Source: Vulcanimicrobiota bacterium
Lineage (GTDB): Bacteria; Vulcanimicrobiota; Vulcanimicrobiia; Vulcanimicrobiales; Vulcanimicrobiaceae
Assembly (NCBI GenBank): GCA_003168375.1
Contig: PMSI01000001.1
Span: 248,001 to 312,000, forward strand
Direction: 5' to 3'
Length of the DNA stretch: 64,000 nucleotides
Shown here one piece after another: positions 1 through 7,372 of this stretch. Made by a program: the position numbers and the translations under genes. Below the pieces are notes generated by a model. It saw only the letters and a list, made by a program, of their open reading frames with translations, was not told where the DNA came from and made no database searches. The first letter of the stretch is position 1, and each line of letters begins with the position of its first letter.

Positions 1-900
1 TAACTCCGTAGCGAGGTGCTTTCCGATTGTCTCTGCACGTGTTTCCAGCTTCTCTATCTCAGACTGCTTCTCGCCATCCCAGTATGTGACGACAAGGGCT
101 GTTGTATAGCTATCCTTTATAGCATCCACGATGTGCTTGTCGGCGGGTGAGAGCTTCAAGCCATAGATCACGAGCGGCCGGTCGTTCTCGCTTAACGCGG
201 CGTATGCGGCCGACAAATATGGGCTTTGTCGTATGCGGTTTCGCTTTTGCCTCCACGCACCCTCAGATACAAAAAGCGGGTAGCGGTTCTTATCCAGTTG
301 ATCCTGCAGCTGATTCAAGAGAGTTCTGTTGCGCCTGCTCGCCATCTTATAGACCGTCTCTCCGTCCTCCCATATATGCAACGCACCATGGAGATAGAAT
401 ACGTTTTGATCGACATCGCTCTGTGCTTGGCGCCATGTCAACTGAGTGTAGCCGCGAAAGCCGTCGTCGACTTCCTTGCCCTCGATTAAGTGCTCCGCGA
501 TAACCCAATATAGCAATAGATCGTAGTTGGTTGTGAAGATCGTTTCAAAGTTCCGCAGGAAAGCCGCACACCGCTCACTTGGGCCGTTATCCAGAACCCA
601 CGGCCCCTCGGGATGGTGCGTTTGCAGAGCTTGGATGAGAGAGCGTTGGACAAGTTTTCGATCGTCCGTTACAGCTCGTTTTACGTTGGTCGGCGTATCA
701 TAGTGGTCCATGATCGCCCGAGCTTGGTCTAGGCGGCGCATCACCAGCTCAAAGTCGCGCGTACCTACGCTGTCGAAAACCTCGCACAGACGATCCGGGA
801 ATTTCGCAGCTTCATATAGGTTCGCGTAGTCGAACGCTTCATTTGCAAATGCGCGGCTAAACCCATTACCGAGAAGGACCGCCGGTTTACGTGCTGCCAT
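1..900 (-). CDS. DUF4917 / SIR2-like protein, 3' end outside window
   Basis: Three hundred codons stay open from an ATG at 898-900 to the left edge, so the stop lies outside the window. The N-terminus has a glycine-rich nucleotide-binding start (LLGNGFSRAF, about residues 9-18). Further on come TTNYDLLLYW and FYLHGALH, then YGLKLSPADKHI near the visible end. These are the hallmarks of DUF4917: the N-x-D and catalytic-type His positions of SIR2-like folds. SIR2-like proteins with this architecture are known as NAD-cleaving parts of anti-phage systems. A defence role here is inference from family and location inside a mobile element. G+C is visibly lower than in the chromosome to the right, consistent with transfer. 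Confidence 0.8.
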   Translation of the reverse strand, partial: MAARKPAVLLGNGFSRAFANEAFDYANLYEAAKFPDRLCEVFDSVGTRDFELVMRRLDQARAIMDHYDTPTNVKRAVTDDRKLVQRSLIQALQTHHPEGPWVLDNGPSERCAAFLRNFETIFTTNYDLLLYWVIAEHLIEGKEVDDGFRGYTQLTWRQAQSDVDQNVFYLHGALHIWEDGETVYKMASRRNRTLLNQLQDQLDKNRYPLFVSEGAWRQKRNRIRQSPYLSAAYAALSENDRPLVIYGLKLSPADKHIVDAIKDSYTTALVVTYWDGEKQSEIEKLETRAETIGKHLATEL

Positions 901-984
901 CTTTCACCCCCCGCATGGTAGTGACGAACACACCTCGCTCCAGCACAAGGTCGTGCTATCGCGGCCTCTTTCTTGGCTGTGTCT

Positions 985-1323
985 GTAACGCCCCCTTACG
1001 CCCCGCTGCGCCCCCGGTTACGCCCCCCGGTTTTACCTGCGTTTACGACGCTTTGGCTGTCGTCGGGGCGTAGGGGCGTAACGATTCCGGGGTTTCCGCG
1101 TAAGGCGAGAAGCACGCTACAATCTCCACCAACAGCGATCAGCGCAACCGCGCAGTATGTCCGTCTAGCGCCGTACCGCGTAGTAGGGGCAATAAAGCGT
1201 ACTTCGTTACGCCCCTACGCCCCCGAGCACCGAAAAGCTCTGCTAGGGACAGGGAAAACCCGGGGGCGTAACGCCGAAACGCTACGCCCCCGTTACGCCC
1301 CCGTGCAGGCCCGTTACGCCCCC
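985..1323. repeat. Iteron-like repeat field (TTACGCCCCC in both orientations)
   Basis: The intergenic stretch between the DUF4917 gene and the primase carries about eleven copies of a short motif, consensus K(T/A)ACGCCCCC. Forward copies begin near 985, 995, 1006 (degenerate), 1017, 1206, 1216, 1281, 1292 and 1313. Inverted copies (GGGGGCGTAA-like) lie at 1065-1083 and 1262-1272. Some are directly abutting (1206-1224, 1281-1302). No convincing gene is seen here. Iterated initiator sites beside a P4-type primase-helicase resemble the origin or cis-replication regions of satellite phages and integrative plasmids. Function is inferred. Confidence 0.7.
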
Positions 1324-1327
1324 GCGG

Positions 1328-3601
1328 CTACCAAGCTCCGTCGTCTAGCCCAGCCGAACCGCGGAGCTCAACGTCCTTCCAGAAACGATCGTCGTGCGAC
1401 TTGCCCTGCTCAAAGCCAAACTCTGCCTTGAGCGTGTTCGCCAGCGACCGCGGGCCGAGGACCGCTGCGGTTCCCATCCGCTTGCAGAAGCCGCCGTATG
1501 CCTTCCGCATGGTGATGACGTCAACACGCACGCCGGGTGTGCGGGTGATGCATTCACGGACGAAGTCGGCGAGCGGGTTCTGTCCCTCGCGCTCCTCGGC
1601 GCAAAGCGCCTGGACCTCGGGCGGGTCCTCCATGCGATAACCTGCGGCCCGTAGCTCGCCGTGCGCTCGCACCAAAAGAGCCAGGATTCCCGGCAACTCG
1701 GGACTGAGCTCGCGCTCCTCAAACTCCGGGTCCTCGTCTAGCAATGGGTTGTCGAACGGGATCGGCTTGAACTTCGCCCAGAAGCTGTTGTCGCCGATGA
1801 TCCGCGGGAGCTCATTGCCGGTCATGAACAACGTCGCCTCAAACCGGAAGCTCTGCTCTGCTTCGTGATGACCGCGCGCCGTGATGTTATCGCCGCCGAT
1901 CAGACGCTTAATGAGCGACGTGTCGAGCCGTTCACGCTCTTTCGCCTCAGACGCGGTGACCATGCGGCGATGTCGCAGGCGAATCGTCGCCGGGGACGGC
2001 CCCTGTCCGTTGCCCTCAAACTGCGCCTCCGAAAGAACGCGGTAGCTGACATCGGTCGAAAAGTCGCCGAGGATGGCTTGAACCTGCCGGATGAGGGTGG
2101 ACTTACGCGTGCCCTTGGGGCCGAACAGGAAGAAACACCGGCGCTGCGTCGCGCGGGCTTCCAACGATCCGGCGAGCGCGTGAAGCAAGTATGCGCGGAG
2201 GTGCGGGCGTTCCGTGCCGCGCGCGTCGGCGCTCGCGTCCGTCAGGAGCCGTTCAAAGACGGGCGCTGCCGCGCCGGGATCGTAGGCGACCGGGGACTTG
2301 AACGTGATGTAGTCCTCGGGCCGGTGCGGGCGCAACGCCTTGGTTGGATCGGGCTCGGTGAGGTCGATGGTGCCGTTGGCAACCGGCAACAACGTGCGGC
2401 GCTGGTTGAACTCAGTGGAGTAGATGGTGAGACCGGCCTTCGCTGTCTCGAGCATGGCCTTGAGCCGGGTCCACGATTCTGACTTGAACGCGTGCTCTAC
2501 GAACGCCAGGGCGTCCGGTCCCGCGTACTCCTCCGCGGCGAGCCGCATCAATGCAACAGCGCGCAGGGCACCGTCGCGCTCGTTGGCGCGCTCCGTCCAG
2601 ACGCCATCGCCGTATGCAAACCACTTCTCACGATCGGCGACCCAACGGTAGCGCCAACCCACGGTCGCCTCAAACCACTTGCCGTTGCCAACGTCGCTCA
2701 GATGGTCAATGAGGTGCGCGACGGCCTCGGCGCCGTACGGCGGTTCGTATGGTTCGACGCGCGGGGCGTCGGCGACGATCGCGGCGAGCGCGTCCAAGGT
2801 GCCGGCCCCGTCGAGCCAGTCCGAAACGTCGCCCTTGTCGCGCACGCCGGGGAGCCGTTCGATGATGCGAACGTCGTCGACGACACGGGCGATGACGGAT
2901 GCGCGGTAGCGCCCCGCTTCCCGGCCTGCGTCGTCGTTGTCGCAAAGGATGACGACGCGGCTTGCGCCTGCGAAGTAGCTGTCCCACGCGATCGGCCAAC
3001 GATAGCTCGCGCCCTGCGCGTTGGTCGTCGCCGTGAGGCCCAGGCCGCGCAAACGCTCTGCGTCCTTCTCGCCCTCCACGACGTAGATGACTTGGGCCGC
3101 CTTCGCTGCTTCCGTGAGCTCCGTGAGCTTGTACGGGACGCGGCGGATGCCGTTAAGGCAACCCTTCTTGGTGTTCCAACCGCCCTTTCCGTCAGGGACG
3201 CGCTGGCCGAACGACTTGCGCGGGCGCGACCACCGGCCAACTTCGTACAACGTCGCGCCGTTCTCGTCGGTGTACGTGTAGATGCGGTCCGCGCGGTCCC
3301 AAGCGTCCGCGAGGGTCGCGAGCTTGTTGGCGACGAGCCACTTCATCGCGGCCTTGCGGTCCGTGGCCTCGGGAACCAGACGCGTGGCGACGATGAGATC
3401 CAAGACGCCGCCGGACGCCTCGCACGTCTTGCAGTGGAATACGCTGCCGTCGCGAGCGTAGTCGCATGACGGGTTGTTCGTGTCGTCGTGAACGAGGCAG
3501 AAGCCGCGACCGTCCTCGGGCAGTGCCTCGCCGCGGATGGCTTCGTAAACGTCCGCAATCTCGGCGGGCGCGATCGTGGTGGAGACTTTGCGATGAACCA
3601 T
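1328..3601 (-). CDS. P4/D5-type primase-helicase
   Basis: A 757-aa replication protein. The N-terminus has a CHC2-like zinc finger (Cys35, His38, Cys57, Cys60), followed by a Toprim segment (VIYVVEGEKDAERL and VILCDNDDAGREA, about residues 165-215). The C-terminal half is a D5/P4-family superfamily 3 helicase with Walker A GPKGTRKS near residue 490. Such proteins prime and unwind the element's own DNA. An upstream in-frame GTG would add 61 residues with no domain-like character. ATG at 3599-3601 is preferred because it sits just before the zinc finger. The gene lies directly beside the iteron field, so it is the likely initiator of this element. No integrase is visible; it may lie left of the window. 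Confidence 0.93.
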   Translation of the reverse strand: MVHRKVSTTIAPAEIADVYEAIRGEALPEDGRGFCLVHDDTNNPSCDYARDGSVFHCKTCEASGGVLDLIVATRLVPEATDRKAAMKWLVANKLATLADAWDRADRIYTYTDENGATLYEVGRWSRPRKSFGQRVPDGKGGWNTKKGCLNGIRRVPYKLTELTEAAKAAQVIYVVEGEKDAERLRGLGLTATTNAQGASYRWPIAWDSYFAGASRVVILCDNDDAGREAGRYRASVIARVVDDVRIIERLPGVRDKGDVSDWLDGAGTLDALAAIVADAPRVEPYEPPYGAEAVAHLIDHLSDVGNGKWFEATVGWRYRWVADREKWFAYGDGVWTERANERDGALRAVALMRLAAEEYAGPDALAFVEHAFKSESWTRLKAMLETAKAGLTIYSTEFNQRRTLLPVANGTIDLTEPDPTKALRPHRPEDYITFKSPVAYDPGAAAPVFERLLTDASADARGTERPHLRAYLLHALAGSLEARATQRRCFFLFGPKGTRKSTLIRQVQAILGDFSTDVSYRVLSEAQFEGNGQGPSPATIRLRHRRMVTASEAKERERLDTSLIKRLIGGDNITARGHHEAEQSFRFEATLFMTGNELPRIIGDNSFWAKFKPIPFDNPLLDEDPEFEERELSPELPGILALLVRAHGELRAAGYRMEDPPEVQALCAEEREGQNPLADFVRECITRTPGVRVDVITMRKAYGGFCKRMGTAAVLGPRSLANTLKAEFGFEQGKSHDDRFWKDVELRGSAGLDDGAW

Positions 3602-3867
3602 TTGAAGTAGACCTGTGGGTTTGGGCCTACTCCTTGGGCGATTGATACCTCGTCGCGAGCGGGCTCCGGTGTAAACCGGGACGCTCAAGCGGGGCGGGTT
3701 GAGGACCTCACAAGAGCAATCGTCGGTCCGGCTGGGATTGGTGGACGCCGGGGTCGTCTCAAGCCTTCGGTCGCTTGCTTGCAAGTTCCTCTAGGAGGCA
3801 AGTCAAGCGTGATTCGCGAACCCGATACGCGTTGAGGACCCCGCAAGAAGGGACGCTGCCCACGCCG
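3602..3867. other. Non-coding gap with a 17-bp direct repeat
   Basis: No convincing gene is seen here. An imperfect 17-bp direct repeat, TTGAGGACCYCRCAAGA, occurs at 3699-3715 and 3832-3848 with two mismatches. It is read in the same orientation both times, 133 bp apart, and could be a regulator-binding or recombination site of the element. Confidence 0.4.
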
Positions 3868-4143
3868 TCAGGTCGTGGGCACTTCTCTTTCTGCCAGCTC
3901 AGCGAGGCCAGCGCGAGCCTCCTCAGCCAAGCCGTCGATCTGCGTCCGGCAGTCGGCAAGCTCGTCACGGGTCGCGCGAAGCTCGGCCTCAAGCTCCAGG
4001 TCCTGGAACGGCGTCGGCCAGAGGAGGGCATCTTGCTGCCGGGTCTGGAGCGCGGCTAGCTTCGCCAGAAGGCCAGGGATGCGCGCCGCAACGCGCCAGG
4101 CTTCAGCGCACGCGGCCTCGGGGGAGAATGCGTCGCGCATCAT
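3868..4143 (-). CDS. Small helical protein, unknown function
   Basis: A 91-aa protein rich in Ala, Glu, Leu and Arg. It is predicted mostly helical, with a coiled-coil-like segment (LELEAELRATRDELADCR, about residues 48-65). The start is one of two consecutive ATGs (4141-4143 or 4138-4140). The first overlaps the TGA of a 10-codon upstream frame, so translation may be coupled. I recognise no family. It lies just upstream of the primase-helicase in the same direction, so co-expression is likely. Confidence 0.55.
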   Translation of the reverse strand: MMRDAFSPEAACAEAWRVAARIPGLLAKLAALQTRQQDALLWPTPFQDLELEAELRATRDELADCRTQIDGLAEEARAGLAELAEREVPTT

Positions 4144-4172
4144 GCTGCCTCGTCAAAAAAGGGCTCGCTCAT
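4140..4172 (-). CDS. Ten-codon leader frame coupled to the next gene
   Basis: ATG at 4170-4172 has the best Shine-Dalgarno of this region (AGAGGA, five bases away). It encodes MSEPFFDEAA, then stops in an ATGA overlap with the start of the 91-aa gene. It could be a leader peptide that delivers ribosomes. It could also be the true N-terminus of the 91-aa protein, separated by a one-base indel. The sequence alone cannot decide. Confidence 0.35.
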   Translation of the reverse strand: MSEPFFDEAA

Positions 4173-4386
4173 GGTGATCCTCTGAAGCTGCGCTTGCAGA
4201 GGGCAGCTCATGACGTGCCCTGCGTTGTCGGATCGGTTCTCTCCGAGCCCTTCAGTGCCTCCGAGCGCTCTGAGCGCTCGCGGTGAATTGTTCGCGGACC
4301 GTGATCGCTACAAGGCTCTCCGTCCTAAACGCCCCACCGGCGTTTATGCGCGGTGCGCGGTGCGCGGTGCGCGCGCGGCGCGCTAC

Positions 4387-4424
4387 TTGACATCATCGCT
4401 TTCCAGCGTGATACGATGAATCGA
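4387..4424 (+). promoter_or_regulatory. Promoter giving a probably leaderless transcript
   Basis: A consensus -35 (TTGACA, 4387-4392) is followed by TACGAT (4412-4417) with a 19-bp spacer. GATACG at 4410-4415 gives a 17-bp spacer instead. The expected start of transcription falls at or within a few bases of the ATG at 4424, and no Shine-Dalgarno is present. The ten-base word TGACATCATC occurs twice, at 4388-4397 over the -35 and at 4425-4434 over the start codon, and could be an operator pair. Just upstream (about 4345-4375) are tandem GTGCGCG units. Confidence 0.6.
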
Positions 4425-4840
4425 TGACATCATCAAAGCCAACACCTGAAGACGTTTCTTGGGCTGACTACGTGCTACAACGCGCGATTGATCTGCACGC
4501 GCTGGACGCCGGGCTACCGATCGACCAGACCGGACGCATCATGGTCACGACCGACGATAGCGCGAGGGTCGAGGCGTGGCTTGAAGCCAATCGCGGCAGG
4601 GATATTAGCTTCCACGACCTTGAAATCGCTTTCCCCGACTTCGCTGGTACGGGTCGTGCAGCATTGCAAGTAGTTCTTGAGTCTCTGGTGCTCAAGCGCA
4701 AGCACGTCGAGACGATTCAAGCGATGATTGCCAAGGGGCCGTCGCCCGTCGAGACGGTCAACTTGGTGGACGATGCTCTCGCCGTCTATGGCGCGCTGGC
4801 ACGACGCTCGCTGATCGTGGACACCTCCCCTCGGAATTAG
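4424..4840 (+). CDS. Hypothetical protein at the element's right end
   Basis: A 138-aa protein with no signal peptide or membrane segment and no family I can name. Secondary structure appears mostly helical. The middle (residues 45-85) contains a short sequence reminiscent of a winged-helix or DNA-binding fold, but I cannot support that firmly. It is the last gene before the junction with truncated comM and has its own promoter. Element-end genes in this position are often excision or control factors; that is inference only. Confidence 0.7.
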   Translation: MTSSKPTPEDVSWADYVLQRAIDLHALDAGLPIDQTGRIMVTTDDSARVEAWLEANRGRDISFHDLEIAFPDFAGTGRAALQVVLESLVLKRKHVETIQAMIAKGPSPVETVNLVDDALAVYGALARRSLIVDTSPRN

Positions 4841-4863
4841 CACAGCGCCGGTAACTCGCTATC

Positions 4864-5490
4864 GGCCTCCCGTCTCTCGACGAGCTCGCCGAGTTCCCGC
4901 GCTCGACGCTCGAGGTGCTGCGCCAGCCGCTCGAGGAGGGCTCGGTGACGATCGCGCGCGCCGCCGGGACGCTGACGTTCCCCGCACGGTTCACGTTGGT
5001 CGCTTCGATGAACCCGTGTCCGTGCGGCTTCCGCGGCGACCGCGCGTCGGACTGCCGGTGCGACGACGCGACGGTGCAGAAATATCTCGGCAAGCTATCG
5101 GGACCGTTGCTCGACCGGATCGATCTTCACGTGAGCGTCTCGCGGGTGTCGTTCGACGAGCTGGTGCAGCGCGGGCCGGCAGAGACGTCGGGGACGATCC
5201 GCGCGCGCGTCGAGGCGGCGCGCGCACGGCAGGCTGCGCGCCTCCGTGATGCCGGCGTGGTGACCAACGCCGCCATCGCAGCGGCCGACGTGCGCAAGCT
5301 GTGCCCGCTCGACGCGAAACCTCTCGCGCTCCTCGAAGGCGCGGTCACGCGCGGTGCGCTGAGCGCGCGCGCATTCGACCGCGTCGTGCGCGTCGCTCGC
5401 ACGATCGCCGACCTCGCCGGCGCCGAGCGGATCGCACGCGAGCACGTCGCCGAGGCGCTGCTCTACCGCGGCGCGGAGCGAACGCGCTAG
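4864..5490 (+). pseudogene. comM: comM (YifB, Mg-chelatase-like AAA+), 3' half only
   Basis: The reading frame matches the C-terminal half of ComM, the branch-migration helicase of natural transformation. It begins at the Walker B region (SLDELAEFPRSTLEVLRQP) and runs through SMNPCPCGFRGD to the C-terminal ComM domain. A TAA lies in frame at 4852-4854, and the Walker A half of roughly 250 residues is missing. Homology starts near 4864-4876, immediately after the element gene. The simplest reading is that the element inserted into comM and the 5' half lies beyond the left edge. comM is an established insertion site for genomic islands, for example AbaR islands of Acinetobacter. A GTG at 4915 could start a shorter product, but it would lack ATPase function. 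Confidence 0.9.
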
Positions 5491-6551
5491 GGGCGACTGC
5501 TCATTACGAGCATCGTGAAGGATCCCGGGACCATCGTTCGCGACGGGCGAGTTTGACCGGGGGGCGGTGTTCCGACCGTGAACTGCGCAGTGACGAGATA
5601 GACGTCGTGCGTGGTGGTGTCGACCGCGAGCGTGCGCGCTCCGGCCTGTGTGGCGGCGTTCTGCACGACGACAAACGCGCTCGGCGAGTCTTCACGCGCA
5701 ACGGTCAGCGTGCCGTCGCCGTTGGAGCTGAACGCGAGCTGCGTGCCGGGATCGAACGCGGTCGCGTCCGAGCCTCGTCCGATCGGCAGCGTCGCCACGA
5801 TCGCTCCGGTATCGCTGTTCACCACCATCATCACGTTGTTCTGGCAGCCCGAGAACAGCCGATGATGCGCGACGTCCATGGACAGGCCGGCCGGACCGTC
5901 ACACGTGCCGAGCGACCAGGTGCTGACGATCGCGTTCTTGCGGGCGTCGATCGCGACGATCTCGTTCTTGTCCTCGATGTTGAAATACACCATGCCGTTG
6001 CCGGCCGCGGCGAACTCCGGGCGACCTGGGAGGGCGACGTTTCCCACCACCGCGTTGGTGACCGCGTCGATCGCGGTGACGTTCTGGCTGCTGCCGTTTC
6101 CGGTGAACACGCGCTTCGACACCGGCTCGTAGATGATGGCGTCGGGATTTCTCGCGTCGATCGTGACCTTCGCGGTCGTCTTGAGCGTCTTCAGGTCGAA
6201 TACCGAGAGGCTGTTGTCACGGCCGTTGCTGGTGAAGCCCTTGCCCTGGTCTTGGGCCAACGCGATCCCGTGCACGCCGGGTGTATCCGGAATCACGCCG
6301 ATGAGAATACCGGCCGCCGGATCGACGACGATCACCTGCGTTCCACGCGAGATGAAGAGGCGCTTTCCGACCGGATCGTACGTAAGGTAATCCCACCCGC
6401 CCTCGCCGGCCAGCTGCACCGTTCGCGCGAGATGATAGTTGACCGCGGGTGACGCGCCGCCTCGAACCGGCAGCGCCGCCGCCGCGATGGCGACGAGCAG
6501 GGCCAGAACGGCCGTCACGGCTGTGGCTGACACGATCGATCTCCGCATCAT
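5487..6551 (-). CDS. YncE-like beta-propeller repeat protein, secreted
   Basis: About 354 aa. After an N-terminal hydrophobic export segment (residues about 5-26) the protein consists of YVTN/YncE-type beta-propeller repeats, such as PVGKRLFISRGTQVIVVDP and PVSKRVFTGNGSSQNVTAID. Such propellers are exported and often bind ligands or partner proteins; no catalytic residues are apparent. Two adjacent ATGs at 6546-6551 fit the signal peptide. A longer frame upstream adds only non-signal sequence. The gene's 3' end overlaps the comM remnant by four bases, tail to tail. Confidence 0.85.
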   Translation of the reverse strand: MMRRSIVSATAVTAVLALLVAIAAAALPVRGGASPAVNYHLARTVQLAGEGGWDYLTYDPVGKRLFISRGTQVIVVDPAAGILIGVIPDTPGVHGIALAQDQGKGFTSNGRDNSLSVFDLKTLKTTAKVTIDARNPDAIIYEPVSKRVFTGNGSSQNVTAIDAVTNAVVGNVALPGRPEFAAAGNGMVYFNIEDKNEIVAIDARKNAIVSTWSLGTCDGPAGLSMDVAHHRLFSGCQNNVMMVVNSDTGAIVATLPIGRGSDATAFDPGTQLAFSSNGDGTLTVAREDSPSAFVVVQNAATQAGARTLAVDTTTHDVYLVTAQFTVGTPPPGQTRPSRTMVPGSFTMLVMSSRP

Positions 6552-6618
6552 TCCGCAGTACGCGTCAGGCGTAGAGCCCCCTTCCCTGGCGTGCGCGTCT
6601 GTCGCGAGCATCGGGGTC

Positions 6619-6816
6619 TCACTTCGGCGGCAGCCGGCGCTGCGAGAGCCACGCCGAGAGACGGACGAACCCGGCGAGGATTGCGATGGCGATGGCGAAC
6701 CCGATCACGATCAGGAGCGGCTGTGCCCACCACGGCATCCCGCCGCACACGTCGCAGTAGCGAGATGCGAGGACCGCCGGCGCACGCATGTCATCGCGTT
6801 TCGCCGCTGAGCCCAC
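6619..6816 (-). CDS. Small single-span membrane protein
   Basis: 65 aa from a GTG, or 56 aa from an internal ATG at 6787-6789. One clear transmembrane helix (LLIVIGFAIAIAILAGFV) is followed by a basic tail (LSQRRLPPK). A CDVCGG motif precedes the helix. No family is recognised. It sits upstream of the beta-propeller gene in the same direction. Confidence 0.5.
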   Translation of the reverse strand: MGSAAKRDDMRAPAVLASRYCDVCGGMPWWAQPLLIVIGFAIAIAILAGFVRLSAWLSQRRLPPK

Positions 6817-6837
6817 CGGCCATCCCGCCAGCCGTTC

Positions 6838-6920
6838 ATGCCGACGCCGCTGTACGAACTGTACCGGCGCGACTGGGCCTTGACCCCGGCCGAGATCAGC
6901 CTGGTCTTCGCGAGCCGGCG
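6838..6920 (+). pseudogene. Remnant of an MFS transporter N-terminus
   Basis: An ATG-started stretch reads MPTPLYELYRRDWALTPAEI followed by SLVFASR. This is the typical segment after the first helix of drug-type MFS transporters (TPLYxLYxxxWGLTPxxxxxxFA). The frame then dissolves into the 3' end of the neighbouring gene on the other strand. No further transporter sequence is present, so this is a short relic of a deleted gene. Confidence 0.5.
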
Positions 6921-6929
6921 CTTAAGTCT

Positions 6930-7355
6930 TCAGCGCAGGCGGCGGTACGTCAGCGTTCCACCGTAGTTGACGTCGCGGAACACGAGCGTGTCCGGCGTCG
7001 TAAACGTGTAGCGGAACGTCCCGCCGGGCGGCTTCGCGTTCGGCTCGTAGTGCCCGCTGTAACCGTTGTCCAGTACGTAGCGCCGCGTCGGCGAATAGTT
7101 CGTGACGACGAACGATACCGTGTGGTTCGGGAAGACGTGGTAGGTCCCTGACTGGCCGGTCGCGAGCGAACCGCAGCGTTCGGTCTCGCTGTACGTGCCG
7201 GTCGTCGTCATGACGCGGTCGAACGTGCAGCTCATTCCGTTGACGGCGGCGGCACCGTGCCACGTGCCGGGGAACGGATCCTGCGCCGAACTCGCGAGCG
7301 GCATGGCGGACAACGCGAAGAGCGCGGCGGTGAAGATGAGGGCGGGACGCAGCAT
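6930..7355 (-). CDS. Small secreted protein, unknown
   Basis: 141 aa with a clear signal peptide (hydrophobic residues 4-20, cleavage near ASSAQ, residues 21-25). The mature part is beta-rich, with two cysteines (about Cys43 and Cys61), and no recognised domain. The ATG at 7353-7355 is chosen because it starts the signal peptide; longer upstream frames are not plausible. It follows the esterase gene in the same direction, 17 bases after its stop. Confidence 0.75.
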   Translation of the reverse strand: MLRPALIFTAALFALSAMPLASSAQDPFPGTWHGAAAVNGMSCTFDRVMTTTGTYSETERCGSLATGQSGTYHVFPNHTVSFVVTNYSPTRRYVLDNGYSGHYEPNAKPPGGTFRYTFTTPDTLVFRDVNYGGTLTYRRLR

Positions 7356-7372
7356 TCGGCAAACCTCCGGCG

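Noticed and set aside
4345-4383. Tandem GTGCGCG units before the leaderless promoter
   Set aside because: Only three short GC units, not clearly above chance in this base composition; mentioned only as promoter context.
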